DNA from: CAWHNT01 sp963830775
GTDB taxonomy: Bacteria > Pseudomonadota > Alphaproteobacteria > Geminicoccales > Geminicoccaceae
Assembly: GCA_963830775.1 (NCBI GenBank)
Contig: CAWHNT010000019.1
Coordinates: forward strand, 1 to 55,859
Direction: 5' to 3'
Length of the DNA stretch: 55,859 nt
Made by a program: the position numbers and the translations under genes. Shown here one piece after another: positions 9,385-19,767 of this stretch (position 1 is its first letter; the number at the start of each line of letters is the position of its first letter). The notes under the pieces are model-generated. The model worked only from the letters and a program-made list of their open reading frames with translations. It had not been told where the DNA came from and ran no database searches.

Positions 9385-10349
9385 TCACGGATCGGGCCGG
9401 CTGGAGTTGCGGGACCGGCCGAGCTGCGGCCTCCTTCGGTCGCCATGAACAGGCGCAGATAGAGGAAGGCCAGGATCATGCAGACGATCGAGAGGACGAA
9501 GAGGATCGCCGCACCCTCGCCGTAGCGGGAGAACTGGAAGGCGTAGGCGTAGCCCATCCAGGAGAAGACGGTGGTGGCGCTGCCGGGGCCGCCCTTGGTC
9601 ATGGTCCAGAAGAGGTCGAAGGCCATGATCGAGTTGATGGTGGTGAGGATCATCACCAGGAGCAGCATCGGCCGCAGCCAGGGCAGCGTGATCCGGGTGA
9701 AGCGCTCGACCGGGCCGGCGCCATCGATGCGGGCGGCGCGCAGCAGGTTGTCCGGCAGCGACTGCAGGCCGGCCAGGACCAGGAGGCAGGTGAGCGGGGC
9801 CTGGTTCCAGACGTGGACCAGGGCCACGATGTGGAACGCCCAGCTGCCGTCCGCGAGCCAGGGGATGCTGCGGTCGATGAGGCCGAGGTCGAAGAGGAGC
9901 GCGTTCAGGGTCCCGTAGGTGCCGTCGAAGATCCAGCCCCAGAGGATGCCCACCGCCACCGGCGACATCGCCCAGGGGATGAGGACGATGCTGCGGAGCA
10001 CGTTGCGGCCGGGGAAGGCGGCGTTCAGCACCAGCGCCATCGCCATGCCGAGGACGAGGCCGCCGACGACGGTGACGATGGCGAACCAGGCGGTGCGGGC
10101 GAGCGCCCACAGGAAATCCGGGTGCGGCAGGATCTCGGTGTAGTTCTGCAGGCCCACCCAGACCTCGCGCCGGGTGAGCATGTTGATGCGGTGCAGGCTG
10201 AGGTTGAGCGAGTAGGCGAGCGGGATCCCGAAGACGACGAGGACGACGAGCAGCGTGGGCAGCGTGAGCAGGAACAGGAACGGCCAGCGCCAGCGGCGGC
10301 GCCGTCGCGGTGCCGTGCCGATCAGGCCGAGCTCGAGGGCCTTGCTCAT
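9385..10349 (-). CDS. ABC transporter permease, MalF/UgpA type, 3' end uncertain
   Basis: From ATG 10349 the protein shows an Arg-rich cytoplasmic start, about six membrane helices and the EAA-type loop (LRAARIDGAGPVERFTRITLP). Homology-like sequence ends at about 9440. The reading frame then has no stop and stays open to 8262, across the next permease in the wrong frame. A one-base shift shortly before the end would give a stop at 9385, a normal length of about 320 residues; that end is used here but not proven. This is one of several single-base frame problems in the window. It partners with the next permease and the ATPase. Confidence 0.8.
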
Positions 10350-10423
10350 CCGCCGTCATCTGTCCTGAGGCTGGGGCATCGGCAGAGCGCGGCCGGCCTG
10401 CAGGCCGGCCGCCATCCAAGGGC

Positions 10424-11755
10424 TCAGGTCGGATACATCTTCTTCAGCTCGACCGCCTTGGCCTGCAGCTTGTCGACCAGCTGATCCAGGGACTGCTGCC
10501 CGCGGATATAGTCCTGCGCCTCGCCCATCATGTACCAGTCCCACTCCGGGAACCACACGATCTTGGCGATGTCGCGGGTGGTGGCGGTCTCAAGCTGCTT
10601 CGTTGCCACCTTGAGGTCCTTCCACTTCGAGAAGGCCTCCTGCACCTCGGGGCTCTCGATCACCTCCTTGTGCGGCGTGCCGAGGCCGAACTCGAGCGCC
10701 CAGCGGGTGGCGACGTGGTACTTGCCGTCCTTGGCCTTGCCGCCGAAGAACTGCATCAGGTTCCAGCCCCGCTCCTCGTCCGCCTGGGCGCCCATCTGGT
10801 AGAGGGCGGTCCAGATGAAGGTGGAGCGCGTCTTGCCGGGCATGATCGCGTTGCGGCAGGCGCCGGCGATCTGCGAGGTGGCGGGCGTGTTGAACACCTT
10901 CTGGTCGTACTCGTGCACGATCATGTAGGTGTGCTGGCCGGTGGCGAAGTTCGGCACCGATTCGCCCAGATGCGTGAACACGTCCTGCGGGATGAGCTGC
11001 TCCTCGTAGATGGTGCGGTGATGCTGGAGCACGTCGCGGAAGGGCTGGTCGACGACGAGGTCGGAGTTGGCGTCGAAGACCTTGGCACCCTCCGAGTACC
11101 ACATCGAGAACAGCTCCCAGGAGAGGCTCGCCCACTGCCGCCCCCAGGCCGCGATGTAGGGATACTCGGAGACCTTGTCCTTCTTCAGCTTCCGGGCCTG
11201 ATCCAGCATCTCGCCCCAGGTGGCGGGCGGCTCGATCTTGGCCGCATCGAGATGCTTCTGGTTGGCGACGAAGGAGTTGAAGCCCGTATAGTAGGGCAGC
11301 CCGCCCAGCTTGCCGTCCGGCAGCGAGATGTTCTTGACGTTGATCGCGTACATCTTGGCCTTGATCTCGTCGACCCCGGGCAGGCCTTCGATGTCGCGGG
11401 TCCAGCCGGCCGTGTTCCAGCGGACCAGGCGGTCCTCCTCCGAGTACATCATGTCGACATGCTGGCCGGCGATCAGCTTGGTCTCGGCGATGGCGTGATA
11501 CTCGCCCGGCACCAGCTCGTAATTGACGTTCTCGTCGTAGAGCTTCTTGAAGATCTCGACGTTCTCGGCGACGATCTGCGGGTTGTACTGCCAGCCGATG
11601 AAGGCCAAAGGCTCGGAAGGGGCAGCGGAGGCACCACGGCCCGACCAGGGCAGCGCTGCTGCCGCAGCCGTGGCCAGACCGCCCTTCAGAACGGCCCGCC
11701 TCCGCGCCAGCTGGCGCCAGAGGGCTTCCTGCTTGCGCCGCGCGTCGCTGTCCAT
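10424..11755 (-). CDS. ABC transporter solute-binding protein with Tat signal
   Basis: The 443-residue protein is a family 1 extracellular solute-binding protein. Residues 1-45 form a twin-arginine-like signal (ARRRAVLKGG, then an Ala-rich stretch ending near SAAPS), so it is probably exported folded to the periplasm. The mature part has the two-lobed binding-protein pattern with many aromatic residues (for example FPEWDWYMMGE), typical of sugar, polyol or glycerol-phosphate binders. It heads the operon; the first permease starts 75 bases downstream. It defines what the importer takes up, but the ligand cannot be read from sequence. Confidence 0.92.
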   Translation of the reverse strand: MDSDARRKQEALWRQLARRRAVLKGGLATAAAAALPWSGRGASAAPSEPLAFIGWQYNPQIVAENVEIFKKLYDENVNYELVPGEYHAIAETKLIAGQHVDMMYSEEDRLVRWNTAGWTRDIEGLPGVDEIKAKMYAINVKNISLPDGKLGGLPYYTGFNSFVANQKHLDAAKIEPPATWGEMLDQARKLKKDKVSEYPYIAAWGRQWASLSWELFSMWYSEGAKVFDANSDLVVDQPFRDVLQHHRTIYEEQLIPQDVFTHLGESVPNFATGQHTYMIVHEYDQKVFNTPATSQIAGACRNAIMPGKTRSTFIWTALYQMGAQADEERGWNLMQFFGGKAKDGKYHVATRWALEFGLGTPHKEVIESPEVQEAFSKWKDLKVATKQLETATTRDIAKIVWFPEWDWYMMGEAQDYIRGQQSLDQLVDKLQAKAVELKKMYPT

Positions 11756-12180
11756 GCCGTCGGTCCTTCCCTCAGCCTTGCTTTGTGTCCTGGGCAGCCA
11801 GCCTGAGCGGCCGGCGTCCGGATTTGCGCTTTGGTGCCTTGCGACACGAAGTAAACACGATCCCGCATGGGCGAAAACAGGAAAAGGAGCGGCCTTGCAA
11901 TAGGCGGGAAGCTGCCTTGAGTGGCGTCGCTACCACCATGCGGGGCTTTTGCGCCCGCCGGGTAGGATGGCCTTCCGTGACACTCGCCGTGAGGTTCGAA
12001 CCGTTCTATCACGTGCCCGCGGTGAAGCTCGGACCGGCGGAGCCCGATGATGCTTCTATCGGGGCGAAAGCACTTGCGGACCGGCAAGGTCCGAAGCACC
12101 ATGGCCTGCTCGGCAAGGCGAGTGCTGAGCGGCATGATTTGGGCCAGGCAACAAACGATAGTCTCGGGCGAGGAGCAGTG
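11756..12180. promoter_or_regulatory. Divergent intergenic region upstream of the ABC and 2-oxoacid oxidoreductase operons
   Basis: This 425-base region separates two divergent operons and must hold both promoters. No convincing gene, tRNA or riboswitch is seen. A small inverted repeat, CGGACC-N5-GGTCCG, lies at 12077-12093. A clear ribosome-binding site (GAGGAG) precedes the ATG at 12181. No promoter boxes could be called with confidence. Confidence 0.45.
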
Positions 12181-14022
12181 ATGGGGGAGCTGGCTGTCGA
12201 TGAGCGACGGCCGGGGCGCTATGCGGGCGGCCCCGGCATGGCCCCGACCGACATCCGCGATCCGGATTATTTTCACAAGGTCGTCGACTGCCAGTGGGCC
12301 TGCCCGGCGCACACGCCGGTGCCGGAGTATATCCGGCTGATCGCGGCCGGCCGCTACGCCGACGCGTACATGGTCAACTGGCACTCCAACGTCTTCCCGG
12401 GCATCCTCGGCCGTACCTGCGACCGCCCGTGCGAGCCCGCCTGCCGGCGCGGGCGGGTGGAGGACCAGCCGGTCGCCATCTGCCGGCTGAAGCGGGTCGC
12501 CGCCGACAACAAGGGCGACATCAGCGCCCACCTGCCGCATGCGCCCGCCGTGAAGAACGGCAAGCGGGTGGCGGTGATCGGTGCTGGGCCCGCCTCGCTC
12601 ACCGTGGTTCGCGACCTGCTGCCGCAGGGCTACCACGTCGTCCTCTACGACCAGGACGCCAAGGCCGGCGGGATGATCCGCTCTCAGATCCCGCGCTTCC
12701 GGCTGCCCGAGTCGGTGCTCGACGAGGAGGTCGGCTACATCCTGGACCTCGAGCCCGAGCTCCGGCTCGGCACTCGCATCGAGAGCATGCGCGACCTGCT
12801 GGCCGAGGGCTACGACGCGGTCTTCGTCGGCAGCGGAGCACCACGCGGCCGCGACCTCGACGTCCCCGGCCGCAAGGAGGCCGCCGCCAACATCCATATC
12901 GGCATCGCCTGGCTCGCCAGCGTCTCCTTCGAGCACATCCACAAGATCGGCCGCCGGGTCGTGGTGCTGGGCGGCGGCAACACCGCCATGGACTGCTGCC
13001 GCACCGCCCGGCGCCTGGGCGGCGAGGAGGTGACGGTCGCCGTCCGCAGCGGCTTCGAGGAGATGAAGGCCTCCCCCTGGGAGAAGGAGGACGCGATGCA
13101 CGAGGGCATCCCGATCCTCAACTACCTCGTACCCAAGGCCTTCACCCACGAGGCCGGCCGGCTCACCGGCGTGCTGTTCGAGAAGGTCAGGCCCGAGCGC
13201 GGCCCCGACGGCCGGCGCGAGCTGGTACCCACCGGCGAGCCGGACCACCATATCCCCTGCGACGACGTGCTGGTGGCGATCGGCCAGGAGAACGCGCTGC
13301 CCTGGATCGAGCGCGACATCGGCATCGCTTTCGACCGGGCGGGTCTGCCGCGGGTCGAGCCTTTGACCATGCAGTCCACCCTGCCGGGCGTCTTCTTCGG
13401 CGGCGATGCCGCCTTCGGCCCCAAGAACATCATCTGGGCCGTGGCGCACGGGCACGAGGCCGCGGTCTCGATCGACCTCCACTGCCAGGGCCGCGACGTG
13501 CGCGTGCGACCGCCGCCAGATGCGAGCCTCACGAGCCAGAAGATGGGCATCCACGAGTGGAGCTATGACAACGCCATCTCGGCCGACGCGCGCTACCGCG
13601 TGCCCCAGGTCGGCAATGTCGTGGCCTTGCGCAGCCTGAAGCAGGAGGTCGAGCTCGGCTTCGACCAGGAGCTGGGCTGGCTGGAGGCGCAGCGCTGCCT
13701 CAACTGCGACGTGCAGACCGTGTTCACCCCGGCATCGTGCATCGAGTGCGACGCCTGCGTCGACATCTGCCCGATGGACTGCATCACCTTCACCGCGAAC
13801 GGCCCCGAGGCCGATCTGCGCACACGGCTCACCGCACCCGCCCTCAACTTCGGCCAGGACCTCTATGTGTCGGCGCCGGTCGGCACCGGCCGGATCATGG
13901 TCAAGGACGAGGATGTCTGCCTGCATTGCGGCCTGTGCGCCGAGCGCTGTCCCACTGGCGCCTGGGACATGCAGAAATACCTATTCCACCCCGCCCAGGC
14001 CGGACACGCATGCTCCCGCTGA
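12181..14022 (+). CDS. FAD-dependent NAD(P)H oxidoreductase with fused ferredoxin domain (GltD-like)
   Basis: The 613-residue protein resembles the small subunit of glutamate synthase. An N-terminal cysteine set (CQWACPAHTP and CDRPCEPACRRG) binds [4Fe-4S]. An FAD site (VAVIGAGPASLTV) and an NAD(P) site (VVVLGGGNTAMDCCR) follow. Unlike GltD, it ends in a two-cluster ferredoxin domain: CIECDACVDICP near residue 520 and CLHCGLCAERCP near 580. It would pass electrons between NAD(P)H and the 2-oxoacid oxidoreductase encoded next, whose start at 14011 overlaps this gene by 12 bases. ATG 12181 is chosen because it has a strong Shine-Dalgarno and sits just before the conserved region; the open frame extends further upstream without homology. 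Confidence 0.88.
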   Translation: MGELAVDERRPGRYAGGPGMAPTDIRDPDYFHKVVDCQWACPAHTPVPEYIRLIAAGRYADAYMVNWHSNVFPGILGRTCDRPCEPACRRGRVEDQPVAICRLKRVAADNKGDISAHLPHAPAVKNGKRVAVIGAGPASLTVVRDLLPQGYHVVLYDQDAKAGGMIRSQIPRFRLPESVLDEEVGYILDLEPELRLGTRIESMRDLLAEGYDAVFVGSGAPRGRDLDVPGRKEAAANIHIGIAWLASVSFEHIHKIGRRVVVLGGGNTAMDCCRTARRLGGEEVTVAVRSGFEEMKASPWEKEDAMHEGIPILNYLVPKAFTHEAGRLTGVLFEKVRPERGPDGRRELVPTGEPDHHIPCDDVLVAIGQENALPWIERDIGIAFDRAGLPRVEPLTMQSTLPGVFFGGDAAFGPKNIIWAVAHGHEAAVSIDLHCQGRDVRVRPPPDASLTSQKMGIHEWSYDNAISADARYRVPQVGNVVALRSLKQEVELGFDQELGWLEAQRCLNCDVQTVFTPASCIECDACVDICPMDCITFTANGPEADLRTRLTAPALNFGQDLYVSAPVGTGRIMVKDEDVCLHCGLCAERCPTGAWDMQKYLFHPAQAGHACSR

Positions 14023-15846
14023 CCGCCGTCAACGACTTCGTCGTCAAGTTCGCCAACGTCAACGGCTCGGGCTCGGCCAGCGCCAACCAGCTGTTCGCCA
14101 AGTCGATCATGCGGATGGGCGTGCCGATCGCCTCGCGCAACATCTTCCCCTCGAACATCCAGGGCCTGCCGACCTGGTTCGAGGTCCGGGTCAGCGAGGC
14201 CGGCTGGCGCGGGCGGCGCGGCAGCGTCGACCTCATGGTCGCCATGAACCCGCAGACCTGGGACAGGGACATGGCCGAGATCGACCCCGGCGGCTATCTG
14301 TTCTACGACTCGACCCGACCGCTCCACGGCAAGCTGCGCGAGGACATCACCGCCATCGGCATGCCGCTGACCGCGATCTGCAACGCCACCTATGCGGACC
14401 CGCGCCAGCGCCAGCTGTTCAAGAACATCATCTATGTCGGCGCCCTCGCGGCCCTGCTCGGGATCGACACGGCCGAGCTTGAGCGGCTCATCCGCGAGCA
14501 GTTCAAGGGCAAGGACAAGCTGATCGACCCCAACCTCCAGGCCCTGCACATGGGCCACGATCACGCGACCGAGCAGCTGGCCGGCAAATGCGGATTGAAA
14601 GTCCGCCGCTCCGACAAGGTGGGCGACCGCATCCTGATCGGCGGCAACGACGCTGCCGGCCTGGGCTGCGTCTACGGCGGTGCCACCGTGGCCGCCTGGT
14701 ACCCGATCACGCCCTCGACCTCGGTGGCCGAGGCCTTCGCCAAGCACTGCCGCAAGCTCCGCCACGACCCGGAGACCCGCAAGGCCCGCTACGCCATCGT
14801 CCAGGCCGAGGACGAGCTCGCCGCCATCGGCATGGTGATCGGGGCGGGGTGGAACGGAGCGCGCAGCTTCACCGCCACCTCCGGCCCCGGCATCTCGCTG
14901 ATGCAGGAGTTCCTGGGCCTCGCCTACTTCGCCGAGATCCCGGCCGTCGTCATCGACGTGCAGCGCGGCGGCCCCTCCACCGGCATGCCGACCCGCACCC
15001 AGCAGTCCGACCTGCTCCTCTGCGCCTATGCCAGCCACGGCGACACCAAGCACGTCCTCCTCTTCCCCGAGGATCCGAAGGAGTGCTTCGAGATGGCGGC
15101 CGAGGCCTTCGACCTCGCCGACCGCCTGCAGACGCCGGTCTTCCTGATGGAGGACCTCGACATCGGCATGAACGACTGGCTCTGCGAGCCGCTCACCTGG
15201 GACCCGGCGCGCGCTTACGACCGCGGCAAGGTGATGACCGCCGAGGAGCTCGACGCCGGCCGGGACTTCGGCCGCTATCTCGACGTGGACGGCGACGGCA
15301 TCCCCTACCGCACCCTGCCCGGCACCCACCCGACCCGCGGCGCCTACTTCACCCGCGGCACCTCGCGCGACCGCTTCGCCCGCTACACCGAGGAGGGTGC
15401 GGTCTACGTCGACAACATGGAGCGCCTCCTGCGCAAGCTGGAGACCGCCAAGGGGCTCGTGCCGGCGCCCGTGCTGCGGCAGGCGTCACAGCCCGCACGG
15501 CAGGGTGTCCTCTATTTCGGCTCCACCGCCGCTGCCATGGAGGAGGCGCTGGCGGCGCTGGAGGCGGACGGCATCCATCTCGACGCCATGCGCCTGCGCG
15601 CCTTCCCCTTCGCCGATGAGGTGGCCGAGTTCGTGCTGGCGCACGAGCAGGTGTTCGTGGTCGAGCAGAACCGCGACGCGCAGATGCGCACCCTGCTCGT
15701 CAACGAGTGCGGCCTCGACCCCGCGCGCCTGGTCACCTGTGCTGCACTATGACGGCTCGCCGATCACCGCCCGCTTCATCGCGGACGCGGTGCGCGAGCA
15801 GCTCGCGGCCTCGAAGGTCGTCCCGTTCTGGAAGGCGGTGTCGTGA
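14011..15846 (+). CDS. 2-oxoacid:acceptor oxidoreductase, fused gamma-alpha subunit, one frame break
   Basis: About 611 residues. Residues 10-190 are the gamma domain (NVNGSGSASANQLFAKSI), and from about 210 comes the alpha pyrimidine-binding domain (WYPITPSTSVAEAF, SGPGISLMQEF). Together with the TPP subunit it oxidatively decarboxylates a 2-oxoacid, making acyl-CoA and reduced ferredoxin. The frame stops early at 15752, but the next frame carries the family's C-terminal HYDGSPITARFIADAV and runs to TGA 15846, which overlaps the beta start (GTGA). Deleting one base near 15735-15740 restores the protein, so this is probably a sequence error. The electron partner is the flavoprotein just upstream. 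Confidence 0.85.
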
Positions 15847-16898
15847 CCTATCTCGCCAAGCCCAGGTTCCACCATCCGGCCCTCGCCACCAACGCCGTCG
15901 GCTACACCCACCGCGACTATGAGGGTGCGGTCAGCACGCTGTGCGCCGGCTGCGGCCACAATTCGATCAGTGCGGCCATCATCCAGGCCTGCTTCGAGCT
16001 CGACATCGAGCCGCACCGGCTGGCCAAGCTCTCCGGCATCGGCTGCTCGTCGAAGACGCCGACCTACTTCCTGGGCGCCAGCCACGGCTTCAACAGCGTC
16101 CACGGCCGCATGCCGTCGGTGCTGACCGGCGCCAACCTCGCCAACCGCGACCTGCTCTATCTGGGCGTCTCCGGCGACGGCGATTCGGCCTCGATCGGGC
16201 TCGGCCAGTTCGCCCACTGCCTGCGCCGCGGCGTCGACATGGTCTACATCGTCGAGAACAACGGCGTGTACGGCCTGACCAAGGGCCAGTTCTCGGCCAC
16301 GGCCGACATCGGCTCGGAGAGCAAGAAGAAGGAGGTCAACCGGGACTCCCCGATCGACCTCGTCGGCATGGCGCTCCTGCTCGGCGCCACCTTCGTCGCC
16401 CGCAGCTTCTCAGGCGACAAGGGCCAGCTCGTACCGCTGATCAAGGCCGCGATGCGCCATCGCGGGGCCGCCTTCATCGACGTGATCAGCCCCTGCGTCG
16501 CCTTCAACAACCACAAGGGCTCGACCCGCGGCTACGACCATGTCCGCGAGCACAACGAGGCCGTGAACCGGCTCGACGTCATGCTGCCGCGCGAGCCGAT
16601 CGAGGCCGAGTACGAGCCCGGCACGGTGAAGGACGTGACCCAGCACGACGGCTCGATCCTGCGCCTGCGCAAGCTGGCACCCGAGCACGACCCGCAGGAC
16701 CGCAACGCCGCCCTGGCCTTCCTCCAGCAGCGCCAGGCCGCGGGCGAGATCGTGACCGGCCTCCTCTACATCGACCCCGAGGCCCACGACCTGCACCACC
16801 ATCTGGGCACCACCGAGACCCCGCTCAACCGCCTGGCCGAGCCCGAGCTCTGCCCCGGCCCGGAGGCGCTGGCCGCCTTCAACGCCGCCCACCGCTAG
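15843..16898 (+). CDS. 2-oxoacid:acceptor oxidoreductase, TPP-binding beta subunit
   Basis: The 351-residue thiamine-pyrophosphate subunit carries the CAGCGHNSISAAI motif near the N-terminus and the TPP/Mg site GDGDSASIG, followed by VENNGVYGLTKGQ. It matches KorB/OorB-like beta subunits in length and motif order. GTG 15843 is chosen as start because it forms a four-base overlap with the restored alpha stop. The substrate (2-oxoglutarate, pyruvate or a branched or aromatic oxoacid) is not determined by these motifs. It is the last gene of the three-gene operon and faces the kinase-like gene tail to tail, 35 bases apart. Confidence 0.93.
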   Translation: MTYLAKPRFHHPALATNAVGYTHRDYEGAVSTLCAGCGHNSISAAIIQACFELDIEPHRLAKLSGIGCSSKTPTYFLGASHGFNSVHGRMPSVLTGANLANRDLLYLGVSGDGDSASIGLGQFAHCLRRGVDMVYIVENNGVYGLTKGQFSATADIGSESKKKEVNRDSPIDLVGMALLLGATFVARSFSGDKGQLVPLIKAAMRHRGAAFIDVISPCVAFNNHKGSTRGYDHVREHNEAVNRLDVMLPREPIEAEYEPGTVKDVTQHDGSILRLRKLAPEHDPQDRNAALAFLQQRQAAGEIVTGLLYIDPEAHDLHHHLGTTETPLNRLAEPELCPGPEALAAFNAAHR

Positions 16899-16933
16899 GA
16901 CAATACGGCCAGGCGGCGTCGCTCTGGCGCCTG

Positions 16934-19746
16934 CTAGGCCAGGTCACGCCCCTCGACGGCAAAGGCGAACAGATAGCGGGCGAGGAAGTCGTTCATGCCG
17001 TTGGCGGCCCCGGTGTCGCCGGCAAGGAGCTCGGCGCGGGGCCGGTCCGAGGTTTCCCAGCCCTGCTCGCGCAGGATGGTGCGGACGCCATCCGCGGTAT
17101 CGGCGGTGCGCAGACGGCCCAGCAGCTCCGGCGTGACCTTCGCACCCTCCCGGGCGAAGTCGGGGCCGTTCGCCACCACCTTCTCGGCACCCTGTGCCCG
17201 GCCACCCTCGTGGTTGTAGGCCGGCATCGCCCGGCCGCCGATATCGTCGAGCAGGCGCATATAGGAGGCGAAGCCCGGATCGGTGCCCGCCAGCTTGCCC
17301 AGCTCGCTGAAGACGGTGTGGACGGCCAGCGAGCGCTCGTTGTCGGCATCGAGCGGCACGGCGCGCGGGGCCAGGAACCTGCCGGTGGCGGCCGTGTCGA
17401 TTGCCGCCACGTCGGTGTCGCTCCACCCGGCGTGCATGGCGAGCTGGGTCCGCACCGGGTCGATCAGCTCGTCGACCATGTTCAGGCTGAGCGAGCCGTT
17501 GGTGTAGGCTTGGTGGATGGCGGCCGCCCGCAGCTCCGCGAGCTGGCTGGGCGCCATGGTGCCCTCCGCATTGGGCGAGCGTGCGCCCAGCGGCGGATCC
17601 TGGCCGAGCAGCGCGTTCAGGGTCCAGCGGGTCAGCTCCTGCCCGGCTAAGGGCGGCCTGCCGTCTCCGCCCGCCGGGATGCCGGCCCCGCGGCGGGTCA
17701 GCTCGGCCGCGATGTCGGCGGCATTGCGTGCCGCACCTGGGCTGTCGGTGATCGCACTGCCGCGATAGCCGCGCAGCACCTCTGCCCGGTCGTCGGCCGA
17801 GATCTTCACCAGCATGTCGGTGAGCAGGCGCGGCGAGGACTCGAGCAGGGCCTTGGTCAGCTGGCCGCCGCCGCGGATGTCGTTCTTCAGGATCTCGCCG
17901 GTCTTGTCCGCATCCCACATCGCGGCCAGGCTCGCCAGGCCGCGCGCACCGTTGGTCTTGACGTCGTTGACCAGCATCGCGGTCTTGCTGGACGAGCTCA
18001 GGACCTGGACATCCTGGTCCTGGATGCTGCGGTGGACATAGTTGTCGGGCTGGGTCAGCTGGTCACGGAAGGTCGTGGCGTCCCAGTTGTCGACGAGGCG
18101 CGCTCCCGGCACCTGGCCGTCGCTCACCTGCCTGATATGGCCCTGGAGCTGCCCCAGGCGCACGGTGGCGGCGTCGATCTCGTCGTCGGTGAGACCGGTG
18201 TCCGCCAGCGCGGCACGCAGGCCATCGGGCGTCATGGCGCTGACCCGGCGCGCGGTGTCGGAATCGATCAGGCGCGGCATCCGGGTGAGCATGACACCGG
18301 ATTCCACGCCCGCCAGCGAGTCGTGGTCGAGCCTGGTCAGCCGCGCGCCGAAGGAAAGGTCGTTGTCGATCAGCTTGGCCCGGACCTGGCCGTCGACACC
18401 TCGCTCGAAGATGAAGTTGCCCGGGTTGCGGTCGACCTGCCCGGTCAGGAGATCCATGATGTGCGCGTCGGCCAGGCTCTTCTGCACGGTAGGTGCAGCC
18501 AGGTCGACGCTGCCCATGCTGGACGCCTCCTCCCTGGTCGCCCAGAGGTGGCCCCCTCCATCAGCTCGGCGATCGCCCGGTCGCGGACCTCGGGCCGGGC
18601 ATTGGCGACCTGCGCCAGCCGGCGGGTGCCGATCTCGTCGCTGCCGTGGCCCATGCCGTTGCCATTGCCGTCGAGGATGTCCTTCATCACGTCGACGTCG
18701 TCGTCGATGTCCACCTTCACGGCACCCGTGCTGAACAGCGTCCCGCCGCGGGCGAACTCCTGCACGCAGCCGGCCCTGACGCCATGCACCGCAAACTCGG
18801 TCCGCGGCACGAGGTTGAGGCCCAGCGCCTGGTCGAGCTTGGAGGTGGCGACCGCCCGGCCGGACATGTTGGCGTCGGCCAGCCGGTCCGGGATGCCGGT
18901 GTTGCGGGCGGCCTCATGCGGCATCGGGCCGTCGCGGCGCTCGGCCTTGAACACGCCTTCGGTACCGTCCTGGTAGCGGATCTTGTCCACCGACGACATC
19001 GCACCGGAGGCAAAGCCGGCGTCGACGCCGACCTCGTTCTCGGGCACGAAGCGGGCCGTCGACATGTCGTGGCCGGTGAGCCTGCCGTAGAGCTCACGGC
19101 TCTTGTCGCCCAGGCCCTCCAAGAGGGTCCGGGTCCCGACCATCCGTGCCTCGATCCGGGCCACGTCGCCGGCATCGCCACCCTTGCGGAGGAGCTCGGT
19201 CTCCTTCTTGGCGAGGAAGCTCTGCGCCTTCTGCTGCAGCGCCTCGGTCCGCTCCAGCTTCTGCGCGTCCGACAGTCCGCCCCGATTCTGCACGACGTCG
19301 CGCTGGTAGGAATCGAGCGCCTTGAGCAGCGACTTGTAGCTGCCGCCCATGAAGATGTTGCGGGTCTCGCCGGCGATGGCCTTGAACTGCGTCGCGTTGA
19401 TGATGCTGCCGCGCGGCGTCGGGACGGCCGGCGCCGCCAGCGCCTTGGCCACCCGCACCGCGGTATCGCGGGCACCCCGCGTCAAGGGCGCGCTGGCGCG
19501 ATGCAGGGAGTCGGCCTGCGGGAAGGCCTTGTCGGCTATGCCTGCCCCGTACTTCAGGGCCAGGTTGGCCTTGAACCCGACCACCACTCGACGGTTGTCG
19601 CGGGCGATGCCCTCCGGCGTCTGCTGGACGTCACGGCCGCGCATCTCGCCGATCCGCACCGGGCCGCGCGGCACCTGCTCGCGCGGGCCGACGCGATCCA
19701 GCCCCACTGTCGGGCCGAAGCCAACGCCCACCGGTGTCGAGGCCAT
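16934..19746 (-). CDS. Kinase-like candidate type III effector, one frame break
   Basis: About 937 residues in two frames. The first ~397 codons run from ATG 19746. A G run (plus-strand C5 at 18552-18556) then breaks the frame, and one extra G joins LMEGG to HLWATREEASS and the rest. A kinase N-lobe pattern is visible (GTEGVFKAERRDG with a candidate ATP-binding lysine, then SGRAVATSKLDQALG). The catalytic-loop-like segment is GQVDRNPGNFIF, followed by KLIDNDLSFG. This D-R-N-N plus D-N-D arrangement resembles PI3/PI4-kinase or HipA-like folds. The C-terminal ~500 residues match nothing I recognise. The N-terminus is Ser/Thr/Pro/Val-rich with no Sec signal, as in type III effectors, and a CesT-like chaperone gene ends 21 bases upstream. 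Effector status is inferred from that pairing. Confidence 0.65.
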
Positions 19747-19767
19747 CAGGCTTCTCCCGTCCGCATC

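Noticed and set aside
11686..13926. A 746-codon minus-strand frame opposite the flavoprotein
   Set aside because: It lies antisense to a gene with clear FAD, NAD and iron-sulfur motifs and shows none of its own.
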